From the NCBI RefSeq assembly GCF_963667735.1, contig NZ_OY763919.1:2233539-2297538 (forward strand): a DNA stretch of 64,000 bases, in the 5' to 3' direction. Source of the DNA: an uncultured Methanoregula sp. Its GTDB lineage: Archaea; Halobacteriota; Methanomicrobia; Methanomicrobiales; Methanospirillaceae. A model generated the notes under the pieces. The model saw only the letters and a list, made by a program, of their open reading frames with translations, had not been told where the DNA came from and searched no databases. The position numbers were made by a program, and so were the translations under genes. Below are positions 55,323-64,000 of this stretch, one piece after another (position 1 is the first letter of the stretch; every line of letters starts with the position of its first letter).

Positions 55323-56225
55323 ATGCAGCCTATCCGGGATTTCCAGTGTACCAGTGAGGCAAGTCTCGGGTGGGCATTCGGATGCAGCCGTACCGGTGCA
55401 TCCCATGTACGTTCCGGCCGTCCCTGTGAGGATGCTTTTGCCCTCTTCTCCGGCTCGTCCGGAGCAAAACCCTGTATCGCCATTGCAGTTGCCGATGGTC
55501 ACGGGGATCCCCGCCACGACCTGAGCAGGACCGGCAGTGCCCTTGCCGTCCAGGCAGCAATCGACGAACTCGTAGTCTTCCAGCGGCTTCATCTACATGA
55601 TGTCCCGGGCCTTACGATCCGCGCCGAATTCAAAGCGGATTTCCCGAGAAGGACGAGCAGGAGATGGCGAGAAGCAGTCAGCGAAGATTCCGGCTGGAAA
55701 AACCCTGACAGGACGCAACCCGAAACCTGCGGCCAGTCAGAAATCTCCCGTTATGGTTCCACCCTCATTGCGGCCATGGTTGTTGCCGATATGATCCTCA
55801 TCAGCCAGATCGGCGACGGGGACGTAGTCCTGGTCCGGCCGGATGGATCGGTTGAATGCCCGATTCCGGCCGACCCGTTGCTTGTTGGAAAAGAGACCCA
55901 CTCCCTGTCATCCCGGGATGCCCACCTTCTCTGGCGGACCGCGACCCTGGACCGCGGTGCAGGGGGAGTGCTTATTGTTGCAACGGACGGGGTCTCGGAT
56001 TCGTTCGATGGTTCGGATGGTGAAGAGTTCCTGCGATTCATCAAAAGCCTGGTTGCCAGGATCCGGGAGTTCGGCATGGAGAGTGTTGCAGGATCCATGA
56101 AAACCTGGCTTGACCGGTATTCCGCCCTTGCCAGCGGCGATGATATGACCCTTGTCTTTGTCTGCATCAATGCAGAATCTGCGGACGATAAAAACATTAC
56201 GGAACAATATGGCGGGGGTGCATAA
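55323..56225 (+). CDS. PP2C-type protein phosphatase (triad component 2)
   Basis: 300 residues. Metal-binding Asp motifs V-A-D-G-H-G-D near 59-65, Y-G-S-T-L-I-A-A-M near 145-153, Q-I-G-D-G-D, A-T-D-G-V-S-D and closing G-D-D-M-T-L. A start segment C-S-R-T-G-A-S-H-V-R-S-G-R-P-C-E-D-A is the usual PP2C N-terminal. An insert of about 50 residues between 90 and 140 is Arg-rich. It should remove phosphates placed by the kinase of the next gene. Starts 10 bases after the VWA stop. Its TAA overlaps the ATA that appears to start the kinase. Confidence 0.92.
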   Translation: MQPIRDFQCTSEASLGWAFGCSRTGASHVRSGRPCEDAFALFSGSSGAKPCIAIAVADGHGDPRHDLSRTGSALAVQAAIDELVVFQRLHLHDVPGLTIRAEFKADFPRRTSRRWREAVSEDSGWKNPDRTQPETCGQSEISRYGSTLIAAMVVADMILISQIGDGDVVLVRPDGSVECPIPADPLLVGKETHSLSSRDAHLLWRTATLDRGAGGVLIVATDGVSDSFDGSDGEEFLRFIKSLVARIREFGMESVAGSMKTWLDRYSALASGDDMTLVFVCINAESADDKNITEQYGGGA

Positions 56226-57577
56226 CCCTGCCGCTCGCCATCGGACAGCGTCTGAACGCCGAACTTTCCGGAATGGAACTCCAGGTGATCAGGAAACTCG
56301 GGGAAGGAACGCAGGGAGAAGTATACCTTGTCGAAGGGCCCCGGGGATACCAGGCCGTGAAATGGTACAAACCCGAGCAGGCAACGGCAGACCAGAAGAC
56401 CGCGATCCTCTACCTTGTCCGTACCGGCCCCCCGTTCGGGGCCGGTGGGAAACGGTTCATCTGGCCGCTCGACCTCGTCACCTCCGGTTCTTCCCGGCAG
56501 TTCGGGTACCTGATGTCCCGGATTGATACGCAAAGATTTGCCGAGCTTGGCGAAGTCTGGGCCCATCTTAAACCGGTACCGAATTTCTCGGCCCTGTGCG
56601 AGATCTCGTACCAACTCGCTAACAGCTACCGCTCGCTTCACCTGTCCGGGCATTGTTACCGGGATATTTCTGCCGGTAACCTGATGTTCGACCCCAAATG
56701 TGGGGATATTCTCATCTGCGATAATGACAATGTGGGAGTGAACCGCCAGTCCCGCTGCCAGGTCTGGGGTACCATGGAGTATATGGCCCCCGAGATTATC
56801 CGGGGGGAGGCTGACCCATCCACCCAGACGGATCTCCATTCCCTGGCAATCCTCCTCTTCTACCTCTGGGTCTGGCACCATCCGTTCCACGGTGAGATGG
56901 AGTACCGGTTCCATTGCTGGGATATCCCGGCCAAGAAGAAAGTCTACGGAGAGACCCCGGTCTTTGTTTTCGATCCAGATAACACCACCAATATGCTCCC
57001 TCCTGATCCAGATTATACTATTGCACGGGAGCGATGGGGCTACTGCCCGGAGGATCTTAAAAATGCATTCATCCGGGCGTTCTCCGAAGGACTGAAAGAC
57101 CCGGGCCGCCGGGTTACGGAAGGGGAGTGGCAGAATCTCTTCTTGGATCTCAAGGATCGGATCATCCTCTGCCCGAAGTGCGGTGCAGAAAATATTTCCT
57201 GCCGCGATCGCGATACAGAATGCTGGCACTGCCACACGCGGATATCGTTACCCCCGTCCCTCATCATCCGGCGCCCCACGGGTGAGACCCAGATAGCTCT
57301 TGGCCTTGGCAGCCTGATCCTCCGCCGGCATATCACCACAAATTCTGCCCAGGATGACGGTGCAGCCAGAGTCGGGATCATAGTCCCGCACCCGACTATC
57401 AAGGGCGCCGCCGGTATCCGCAACGAATCACTGTTGATCTGGCATGCAGAATTTCCGGATGGCAGCCGTATCGAAGTTCCTCCCGGAAGAGCGGTACCGC
57501 TGAATCCCGGGGTTATAATAACGATTGAAGGCATACCCTTGACTATCGCCGCTCCAAGGAACGGGGAGAACAGATGA
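56222..57577 (+). CDS. Ser/Thr kinase with zinc ribbon and FHA-like tail (triad component 3)
   Basis: The first ATG is 56273, but the typical N-terminal segment of these kinases (L-P-L-A-I-G-Q-R-L...S-G) is read upstream, back to ATA 56222, which overlaps the phosphatase TAA (ATAA). Kinase motifs: G-E-G-T-Q-G-E-V-Y, A-V-K-W-Y-K, Y-R-D-I-S-A-G-N-L, a DND in place of DFG and A-P-E. The catalytic Asp and Asn are intact. A zinc ribbon follows (C-P-K-C...C-W-H-C, about residues 315-335), then an FHA-like beta domain. A phosphopeptide-binding tail with kinase and phosphatase in one operon fits TerY-P. Total 451 codons from ATA. Confidence 0.9.
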   Translation: MTLPLAIGQRLNAELSGMELQVIRKLGEGTQGEVYLVEGPRGYQAVKWYKPEQATADQKTAILYLVRTGPPFGAGGKRFIWPLDLVTSGSSRQFGYLMSRIDTQRFAELGEVWAHLKPVPNFSALCEISYQLANSYRSLHLSGHCYRDISAGNLMFDPKCGDILICDNDNVGVNRQSRCQVWGTMEYMAPEIIRGEADPSTQTDLHSLAILLFYLWVWHHPFHGEMEYRFHCWDIPAKKKVYGETPVFVFDPDNTTNMLPPDPDYTIARERWGYCPEDLKNAFIRAFSEGLKDPGRRVTEGEWQNLFLDLKDRIILCPKCGAENISCRDRDTECWHCHTRISLPPSLIIRRPTGETQIALGLGSLILRRHITTNSAQDDGAARVGIIVPHPTIKGAAGIRNESLLIWHAEFPDGSRIEVPPGRAVPLNPGVIITIEGIPLTIAAPRNGENR

Positions 57578-58437
57578 AAGACCTGCCAAGAACAATCTTG
57601 AAAGACCTTGTACAGCGGTACGGGGAATCCATTGCACAGGATCCGTTCCGGTGCGAAGCTCTTCTCCGGGATACCTGTGGTGCCTGCGGACGGGAGATCT
57701 TTGTCCTTGTCAGCGCTGTGCGCCAGCACGTGCCTCTGGATCTCCTTGCGCCCCGGCACAATCTCCCGCTTTCCTTAATGAAAGGGTTCATGATAAAACG
57801 CCTCCAGGATGAACTGGGGCTCTCGGACGAAGCCGCCCGCTGGGCAGTTGAGACCTGGGCAGATGCTCTCGGTCTTTCTGAAAAACCTGATGAAAGCCTT
57901 GCAGGATCTCCGGCAGTTGCTCCCCAGCAGGAAACCCGGAAAATACGCCCGTCACCGGATCCGGCCCTGCTCGAAAGATGGACCATGGATCTTGCATCCG
58001 GTGCGATCATACCGGCACTCAACGCTGTTGAAGGACTCGGGCAGTACGGCGATGCGGCGAGTATCAGTCTCCTCATCGGGGCACTTTCCGGCAATCACTG
58101 GAGAATACGGAATGCCGCATACGACGCCCTGGTGCGTATCTCCCCCGAGTCAGTTCCTGCACTTATCAGAACATTGAACGATCCGGATGAGGCACGGATC
58201 TCCCGCGCAGTATTCCTCCTGGCCGCAATCCGGGACCGGAATGCAACCGAACCGCTCCTCACCCTTCTCGGACGCTCTCCCGCTCTCGATAAATCCCTGA
58301 TCTTCGCGCTTGGTGAAATTGGCGACCTGCGGGCTGCATCAGCCCTCTCGAAATACCTGGTCTCTCCGGATTCCGAGATCAGCCTTGCAGCAGCGGGGGC
58401 ACTTCAAAAAATATCCGGCTCAAAACCTGCCCGTTAA
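57574..58437 (+). CDS. HEAT-repeat protein, fourth gene of the triad operon
   Basis: 287 residues. ATG overlaps the kinase stop (ATGA). Residues 1-70 form a short domain with C-G-A-C near 35; residues 150-287 are helical HEAT/PBS-lyase repeats (A-L-N-A-V-E-G-L-G-Q-Y-G-D, V-P-A-L-I-R-T-L-N-D, A-A-S-A-L-S-K-Y-L), about four. HEAT repeats are protein-binding scaffolds. It may recruit a target for the phosphatase/kinase pair. No enzymatic motif. Confidence 0.8.
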   Translation: MKDLPRTILKDLVQRYGESIAQDPFRCEALLRDTCGACGREIFVLVSAVRQHVPLDLLAPRHNLPLSLMKGFMIKRLQDELGLSDEAARWAVETWADALGLSEKPDESLAGSPAVAPQQETRKIRPSPDPALLERWTMDLASGAIIPALNAVEGLGQYGDAASISLLIGALSGNHWRIRNAAYDALVRISPESVPALIRTLNDPDEARISRAVFLLAAIRDRNATEPLLTLLGRSPALDKSLIFALGEIGDLRAASALSKYLVSPDSEISLAAAGALQKISGSKPAR

Positions 58438-58443
58438 CCGGGT

Positions 58444-60036
58444 TCAGGGGGATTCCCCGGATTGCGAATCGATCATGGAGAATGAAAATTTTTTTGCAAA
58501 AACTTTCTCGAATGCTTTTCTCTCATTCTCGATACCCCAGATCTCAAGCTGGCAGTCGCCACGCGTTACAATCTCCAGATGGACCATGTCAGCCTCTGCC
58601 CGGGTAAAACGGACATGCTGGATCAGGGCCGCATGGCTCCGGTCCAGGCTTTCCCCCAGCCGGATAAAGGTTGCGAGGATACGGAGCACATCGCGGTCCT
58701 TTGCATCGAGTTCAGCTATACCGGGATCCTTCTTTTTTGGCGCCTTTTTCCGGTGGAACCGGGCCAGGTTTGCCATGAATGTGACTTCTTTCTGGTCAAA
58801 CCCGAGAAGCTCGGAATTCCGGATAATGTAATACGAGTGGGCATGGTGATTGGTGTAAGAGATAAAAGAACCGATATCATGGAGGAATGTTGCATATTCA
58901 AGAAGTTCGCGGGTCTGGTCCCCGTAATTATGGAGACCCGTCTCTTTTGCAGAATCGAACATCTCAAGCACGAGACTGGTCACGGTCCGGGCATGGGCTT
59001 CGTTGATCCCGCAGGATCTCCCAAGCTGGAGGACGCTCCGCTGCCGGGAAGAGAGTTCGCCGAGCAGGGGAAACGAATCCATCCGGGAGAGATAATCCAC
59101 GAGAAGGCCGTCCTGGAGACCGCGGGTTGTGACGCTAATGCGGTCAAGCGAGAGCTCTTTCATAAATGTATCGAGAACAGCTGCCCCGGCAATGATGATA
59201 TCGGCCCGCTCCGGGTTGATGCCGGGAACTTTCCTCCGCTGTTCCAGGGAAAGCGAGCAGAGCAGGTCGATCACTTTTTTTAAATCCTTGTAACTCAGCA
59301 CCAGGTCTGTTGCCGGGGTATCGGGGTGCAGGGCTTTGTGGGCTATTTCTGCAAGATTGATGATAGTGCCGGAACTGCCGACAGCGCAATTAATGGTTCC
59401 TTTGGGAATTTTTGCAAGGGAATGGACAATGGAATTCTTGATATGCTGCTGGACTTTCCGGTACCGTTCTGAGGATACCGGCCCTGTCTCGGCCGGGGGA
59501 AAATAGAGATTGGCAAGCCGGATTGCCCCAAGCCTGAAGCTATCCAGGTACTGGTAATCCTTCTCGTTTCCTACTGCTATTTCCGTGCTCCCGCCACCAA
59601 TGTCAATGAAAAAACCAACAGAAGAACCAAGATGCAGGCCGCTTGCAACCCCGAGATAGATGAGACGCGCCTCTTCCCTGCCGGAGATGACCCGGATATC
59701 CAGCTGGGCTTCGAGCCGGATACGGTGGAGGAGTTCATTCTGGTTCGAGGCTTCACGGGCAGCCGATGTGGCTACAGCGACAAATTCCTCAGAATTGAAG
59801 GTCCGGCCAAGCTCGGTGAATTTTTTGCAGACAATGACCGCCCGTTCCATTGCCTCGGGCGTTATCTCATCCTCTTCAAATTCGCCATCTCCCAGGCGGA
59901 CCTGCTGCTTCTGCCGGCTGAGAATCGTATAGGAATGGTTGGGGTTGAGCCGCACAACAAGGATGCGTATGGAGTTGGTCCCCATATCGATGAACGAAAC
60001 AACCCGGCCTTCGGGTCCCACGGTACGGGAATTCAC
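58444..60036 (-). CDS. ppx: Exopolyphosphatase / GppA family
   Basis: 530 residues, GTG start at 60036 overlapping the preceding stop (GTGA). Two ASKHA nucleotide-binding halves with F-I-D-M-G-T-N-S-I and F-I-D-I-G-G-G-S-T-E, then an HD domain (about 365-500, with F-L-H-D-I-G-S and N-H-H-A-H-S). This is the long Ppx layout. It cleaves phosphate off polyphosphate chains, possibly also pppGpp. Third gene of a ppk - CHAD/HD - ppx operon. Confidence 0.92.
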   Translation of the reverse strand: MNSRTVGPEGRVVSFIDMGTNSIRILVVRLNPNHSYTILSRQKQQVRLGDGEFEEDEITPEAMERAVIVCKKFTELGRTFNSEEFVAVATSAAREASNQNELLHRIRLEAQLDIRVISGREEARLIYLGVASGLHLGSSVGFFIDIGGGSTEIAVGNEKDYQYLDSFRLGAIRLANLYFPPAETGPVSSERYRKVQQHIKNSIVHSLAKIPKGTINCAVGSSGTIINLAEIAHKALHPDTPATDLVLSYKDLKKVIDLLCSLSLEQRRKVPGINPERADIIIAGAAVLDTFMKELSLDRISVTTRGLQDGLLVDYLSRMDSFPLLGELSSRQRSVLQLGRSCGINEAHARTVTSLVLEMFDSAKETGLHNYGDQTRELLEYATFLHDIGSFISYTNHHAHSYYIIRNSELLGFDQKEVTFMANLARFHRKKAPKKKDPGIAELDAKDRDVLRILATFIRLGESLDRSHAALIQHVRFTRAEADMVHLEIVTRGDCQLEIWGIENERKAFEKVFAKKFSFSMIDSQSGESP

Positions 60037-61649
60037 CGGATCACCAGTTCACGGGCAAAAACCCGGTTGAAGAGATCGGATTTTACCCGGGCATGTTCTT
60101 TCTCTACCGCAATATCATCAGCAGATAGTGCATCGGCGACAATCGTATCGGCATTGATCACGCAATGGATCTCCTGGACCGCTCCCCTGCGGGGATAATC
60201 AAAACCATCGGCAACCCTCAGGATAGCCGCAAGGAACAGGGCTGCCTGCCTTTCTTTTTCCGGGATAAAATGGTAGACATCCTCTGTCTCCGGGGAAACA
60301 TTTCCCCGGTGGGCAAGTGCAGCAAGGCTGATTATTGCACGCTCGGGTATATCGAATGGGAGGGTTTCTGCAGCAAAGATGATCGATGCGCTCTTCCGGT
60401 TATGCCGACGGGAACCGGAGACCCAGCCAATGTCATGGAGCATTGCGGCGCATTCAAGAAGGAACCGTTCATTGTTCTCCATCCGGTGTATCGGGCGGAG
60501 TGCATCAAAGAGCATGAGTGAGAGCCGTGTCACCGTGCTGCTGTGCGGAATTCCTTCGGGATAAACCGGGACAAGGGCCTCTGCAGCTGCCCGGGCTTCA
60601 GCCTCGCGGGCAGCTCCTTTTGGATGGTACCGATCCTTTCTTGCCTGGACAAGAGTTGTTTTGAGATCATTCCAGGTTCCCGCCCGTTTCTGCGATTCCC
60701 AGTTCCGCACAAAATTACGGTACAGGGTAAGACGCTCTTTTTCCCGCTCCCGCAGTACAATTTTCAGGCTTGCCAGGGTGGCAGTATCCGGCCGCTTCTC
60801 ACAATTGTCAGACCGGAGCCGGTTGCGTTCCCGGAGGAGGAGCCTTGTGATGGTATCGATCCAGACATCGCAGTCATGGATATCGCCAAGGATCTCCTGG
60901 ATCTTTTTTACCCGGCCGATCGGTTTTTTCAGGCCCAGGCGGTAAACCGGGCCAAAGAGTTCCATGGTGTACCGGAGTTTTTTTGCAGCAATCCGGGTTG
61001 CATGGTGCTCTGCAACCGCTTCAGGATGACTTACCCAGATCTCAAAACCCAGAAAGGTCTCAAGACGGGAATAAATCCTGAGGGCAGCAACCGGAGAAAC
61101 GCCGAACATCAGGGCTTTTACCGGGGCGTGCGGCTGGATGTTCCGGATAGCAGAAAAATAGGTCTTCATCTCGGGAATAACCCGGCTCTTCTCCAGCGCA
61201 TCCAGGGCAGAAATCACGCGTGTCTGGAGCGCTGCACGCTTTTTCTTGAGTTCGGAAAGCAGGTACCGCAGGGCCGGATTTTCGGGAAATTCCTGCCCTT
61301 TTGTATCGGGATGCTGCAATTTCCAGAGACTGCTCTTCTTCCGGATCTGTTTTTGCAGGAATGCGATCTGGACGTCCGCATCCCGTGCCTCGCCCAGTGC
61401 CCGCGTGATATTCGCTATCTCTCCCATCCACCGGTTGTATGGCTTTTTGGGAAAGCAATCCTCAAAAAGGGGAAGGGCAGCCCGGAGACGGCGGGAGGCC
61501 ACCCGCATCCGGTGGATGTTCTCAATGTCCTTTGCCTGACGGACACCCTCCATTTCGGCCTCGAATGCCTCAAGACGGGGGGGGAGTTCCTGCATGCCGA
61601 ACCAGCATAAGCCGGCATGGGTGAGCGATCCCTCAGGCAGAACGATCAT
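60033..61649 (-). CDS. CHAD-HD fusion protein
   Basis: 538 residues from ATG 61649, 17 bases inside the end of ppk; the longer frame to 61721 overlaps ppk by 89 bases and is less likely. Residues 20-300 form a CHAD domain (H-R-M-R-V-A-S-R-R-L-R near 46 and a second H-A-T-R-I-A-A-K-K-L-R), whose basic helices bind polyphosphate. Residues 360-525 form an HD domain (L-H-D-I-G-W near 425). A CHAD domain fused to HD next to ppk and ppx suggests a polyphosphate-responsive hydrolase; that is inference. Confidence 0.88.
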   Translation of the reverse strand: MIVLPEGSLTHAGLCWFGMQELPPRLEAFEAEMEGVRQAKDIENIHRMRVASRRLRAALPLFEDCFPKKPYNRWMGEIANITRALGEARDADVQIAFLQKQIRKKSSLWKLQHPDTKGQEFPENPALRYLLSELKKKRAALQTRVISALDALEKSRVIPEMKTYFSAIRNIQPHAPVKALMFGVSPVAALRIYSRLETFLGFEIWVSHPEAVAEHHATRIAAKKLRYTMELFGPVYRLGLKKPIGRVKKIQEILGDIHDCDVWIDTITRLLLRERNRLRSDNCEKRPDTATLASLKIVLREREKERLTLYRNFVRNWESQKRAGTWNDLKTTLVQARKDRYHPKGAAREAEARAAAEALVPVYPEGIPHSSTVTRLSLMLFDALRPIHRMENNERFLLECAAMLHDIGWVSGSRRHNRKSASIIFAAETLPFDIPERAIISLAALAHRGNVSPETEDVYHFIPEKERQAALFLAAILRVADGFDYPRRGAVQEIHCVINADTIVADALSADDIAVEKEHARVKSDLFNRVFARELVIR

Positions 61650-63765
61650 ACCAGGTACCCCGGTGTTCCATGAGCCATGTCTGGGCATTTCGCAATTCTT
61701 CCCCCGGGGACCGGGCAGCACGGGTGTATGTCCCGTCAGTATGCATCATCCGTTTTTTTACATTATCGCCCAGCTGGATGGGAAGGATGGTTGATACGAT
61801 AGCTGATCTGATCTTCTCATCCTGCACAGGGAAAAGAATCTCCACGCGTTTGTCGAGATTCCGGGGCATGAGATCGGCACTTCCGAGAAACACTTCCTCA
61901 TTGCCGTTATTATGGAAATAATAGATCCGGGCATGTTCGAGGAACCGGCCCACAATCGCTGTTACCGTTATGTTCTCGCTGATGCCGGGAATACCCGGGC
62001 GGAGACAGCAGATGCCCCGGACCTGGAGATCGATCCGGACTCCTGCCTGGGAAGCCCGGTAAAGGGCAATGATGCAGTCCTTGTCAACAAGGGCATTCAT
62101 CTTGAAGATGAGATGGCCCCCGCCATGTTCCCGGTGAAGGCAGATCTCCCGTTCAATCTTCTCAAGAATGGACTTGCGCAGGGTAACCGGGGCTACCAGG
62201 AGTTTGTTGTACTGTTCGATCCGGGCATAGCCGGTTAAGAAATTGAAGAGGTTTGCAATATCCTCCCCGATCTGTTTGTCACAGGTGAACATCCCAAAGT
62301 CCGTGTAAATGCGGCTGGTTGTGGCATTATAATTGCCGGTGCCCAGGTGCATGTACCGGCGGATACAGTCTTTTTCACGCCGGACCACCATGCAGAGCTT
62401 GGCGTGGACCTTGAGCCCGACGACCCCGTACACAACATGGACACCCTCGGCTTCGAGCGCCCGGGCCCAGCCGATATTGTTCTCCTCATCGAACCGGGCT
62501 TTCAGCTCGATCAGCGCAGCAACCGCTTTGCCGTTTTCCCGGGCTTCCATAAGGGCATTGACAATCGGCGAATTGGATCCAACGCGGTACAGGGTAATCT
62601 TGATGGCAAGGACATCCGGATCATGGGCAGCCTGCCGGATGAAATTGACAACGGGAGAGAAACTGTCGTACGGCTGGTAGAGGAGAACGTCATGGCGACG
62701 GATCGTGGCAAAGATATCTTTTCCTTCCGCTATCTCGGGAGAGATTGAGGGCAGGAACGGGGTATCCTTGAGATTCGGGCGATCGATCGCCATGAGTTCC
62801 ATGAGATCTGCCATCCCTACCGGATGCCCTACCCGGTAAATCATGGAGGACGTGGCCCCAAGTTTCTTCTCAAGGATATGGCAGATATCGGGATGCATGG
62901 AGGAATCCACTTCAATCCGGACCGGGTTTCCCCGGGCTCTCTGTTCCATCACTTCTTCAACAGTCGTGAGCAGGTCTGATGCATCATCAACCTCGATCTC
63001 AAGATCCGCATCCCTTGTGATCCGGAATGGGAACGAGGATACGACTTCAAGGCCGGGGAAGAGATGATTGAGGTGGGCAGCGATGATCTCTTCAAGATAG
63101 ATGAAATGGATTGGGCTGTTGCTGGTCCGGGGCGAATCAGCAGGTTCGGGGATCCGGATCAGCCGGGAGAACAGGTTAGTTGGGACCTTGACCCGGGCGA
63201 AAAAGTCCTTCCCTTTGGGATCGCGGACAATGATGGCCAGGTTGAGGGAGAGGTTGGAGATGAAGGGAAACGGATGGGAACTGTCAAAGGCAAGGGGCGT
63301 GAGGACCGGGAAGACCTCGTTGACAAAAAAGGTGTGCATGGCAGCTTTCTGCTGCTCGTTTAACGTAGTATAGGAATGGATGATAATTCCCTCTGCCGTG
63401 AGTTTCGGGAGGATCTCATTGTGCCAGCAGTCGTACTGGACACGGAGTTCGGGAAGGAGCGCCTGCTGGATTGCATCGATCTGCTGGGAGGGGGTCATGC
63501 CATCCGGGGGGGCCCTGAGAACACCTTTTGATACCTGGCGCTGGAGACCGGATACCCGCACCATGAAGAACTCGTCCAGATTATTTGCATAGATCGCAAG
63601 GAACTTGACCCGTTCCAGGAGCGGGTGGTTTTTGTCCAGCGCTTCATCCAGGACATGCCGGTTGAACCGGATCCAGCTCAGTTCCCGGTTGATAAAAAGG
63701 GTCGGATCGCTTCCAAAGGATTGTCCTGTTTCAACACTGGTGCCCTGTAACGTAGAGGAATCCAT
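61633..63765 (-). CDS. ppk: Polyphosphate kinase PPK1
   Basis: 710 residues from ATG 63765; TTG at 63777 is an alternative. N-terminal F-I-N-R-E-L-S-W-I-R-F-N-R-H-V-L, and two phospholipase-D-like kinase halves with the phospho-acceptor His in V-G-L-K-V-H-A-K-L and a later H-A-R-I-Y-Y-F. R-Y-M-H-L-G-T-G-N-Y-N is the usual substrate loop. It reversibly makes polyphosphate from ATP. First gene of its operon; about 130 bases separate it from the partial gene to the right. Confidence 0.94.
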   Translation of the reverse strand: MDSSTLQGTSVETGQSFGSDPTLFINRELSWIRFNRHVLDEALDKNHPLLERVKFLAIYANNLDEFFMVRVSGLQRQVSKGVLRAPPDGMTPSQQIDAIQQALLPELRVQYDCWHNEILPKLTAEGIIIHSYTTLNEQQKAAMHTFFVNEVFPVLTPLAFDSSHPFPFISNLSLNLAIIVRDPKGKDFFARVKVPTNLFSRLIRIPEPADSPRTSNSPIHFIYLEEIIAAHLNHLFPGLEVVSSFPFRITRDADLEIEVDDASDLLTTVEEVMEQRARGNPVRIEVDSSMHPDICHILEKKLGATSSMIYRVGHPVGMADLMELMAIDRPNLKDTPFLPSISPEIAEGKDIFATIRRHDVLLYQPYDSFSPVVNFIRQAAHDPDVLAIKITLYRVGSNSPIVNALMEARENGKAVAALIELKARFDEENNIGWARALEAEGVHVVYGVVGLKVHAKLCMVVRREKDCIRRYMHLGTGNYNATTSRIYTDFGMFTCDKQIGEDIANLFNFLTGYARIEQYNKLLVAPVTLRKSILEKIEREICLHREHGGGHLIFKMNALVDKDCIIALYRASQAGVRIDLQVRGICCLRPGIPGISENITVTAIVGRFLEHARIYYFHNNGNEEVFLGSADLMPRNLDKRVEILFPVQDEKIRSAIVSTILPIQLGDNVKKRMMHTDGTYTRAARSPGEELRNAQTWLMEHRGTWYDRSA

Positions 63766-63895
63766 GTAATGCCCCAAAGAATTTACTATAGAGATAGACG
63801 ACTCAAATCAATATAATTCTTGTGACCGTCGTAAACGAATCCCGTTTCAGGAGGCAAGAACGTTATGACTGCAGGCTCCCACCGAGAGAACTGGC

Positions 63896-64000
63896 TCATC
63901 CATTGAAGTTGTGGTACCGGTAACAGTTGTCGATGAACTCCTGTTTGCGGTGCTCGCTTTTGCCGGTGGGGGGGCGGAGGTAGCCGACTTCGGGAGTCTG
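63896..64000 (-). CDS. Partial gene, C-terminal end only
   Basis: On the minus strand a frame is open from the window edge to a stop at 63896-63898. It encodes 34 residues containing V-G-Y-L-R-P-P-T-G-K-S-E-H-R-K-Q and ending R-Y-H-N-F-N-G. The fragment is hydrophilic with no stop for 34 codons; family not recognised. Confidence 0.5.
   Translation of the reverse strand, partial: QTPEVGYLRPPTGKSEHRKQEFIDNCYRYHNFNG

Noticed and set aside
55751..57235. 494-codon minus-strand frame opposite the triad phosphatase and kinase
   Set aside because: It spans two plus-strand genes with intact catalytic motifs.

Overview
The window looks like chromosome of a methanogenic euryarchaeon of the Methanomicrobiales, close to Methanoregula or its relatives. 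The evidence is gene content: transcription factor E, SepCysS, the archaeosine pair TgtA/ArcS, archaeal Trm56, methanogen-type ThiI with a CxxC plus a distal Cys, an RNase P RNA gene, archaeal box A promoters and many methanogen-type PAS/histidine-kinase proteins and PEGA/DUF3821 surface proteins. Base composition is moderately GC-rich and even. I see no transposase, integrase, CRISPR array or rRNA gene. The genus is inference; no search was run.

Layout. 0-8 kb: a TPR protein cut by the left edge, a STAS-PAS-kinase, a Cache lipoprotein, a small protein and a PAS4-SpoIIE phosphatase with three nearly identical 420-bp PAS repeats. 8-16.8 kb: an ACT-domain regulator, tRNA-Leu(GAG), two small proteins, a 7TM histidine kinase, DUF5814-like and DUF2150-like proteins, thiI, a double-domain PPK2 (PAP), and SepCysS behind a 60-residue overlapping ORF. 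16.9-25 kb: a receiver-PAS-kinase, a Mn-dependent CBS/DRTGG pyrophosphatase, a surface protein, nudC, an HD hydrolase and a receiver-PAS-PAS protein. 25-28 kb: a tight minus-strand operon wHTH - trm56 - ATP-grasp - tfe - HD. 28-36 kb: an aldehyde dehydrogenase, a DUF3821 surface protein, a 1135-residue receiver-PAS5-kinase with a 966-bp internal duplication, and small proteins. 36-42.5 kb: an Nfn/GltA-type flavoprotein pair, tgtA-arcS, AMMECR1 and rnpB. 42.6-52.5 kb: a PEGA surface protein, zinc-ribbon protein, HIT protein, purL-purQ, a DUF333/chagasin lipoprotein, a fused flavoprotein and a small CUE-like protein.

52.6-63.8 kb is the most interesting stretch. recQ is followed by a gene set matching the TerY-P triad (VWA protein, PP2C phosphatase, Ser/Thr kinase with zinc ribbon and FHA-like tail) plus a HEAT-repeat protein. 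Convergent with it, ending 7 bp away, is a polyphosphate operon: ppk1 - CHAD/HD - ppx. In the triad, the VWA and kinase reading frames lack a standard start codon where their domains should begin. In both, an ATA codon overlaps a stop codon of the preceding reading frame, which is worth experimental attention.

Together the genes point to heavy investment in sensory phosphorelay signalling, polyphosphate metabolism (PPK1, PPX, PAP, PPase, CHAD), tRNA modification (ThiI, Trm56, TgtA, ArcS) and tRNA-dependent cysteine synthesis. Most other regions are ordinary housekeeping for this group.
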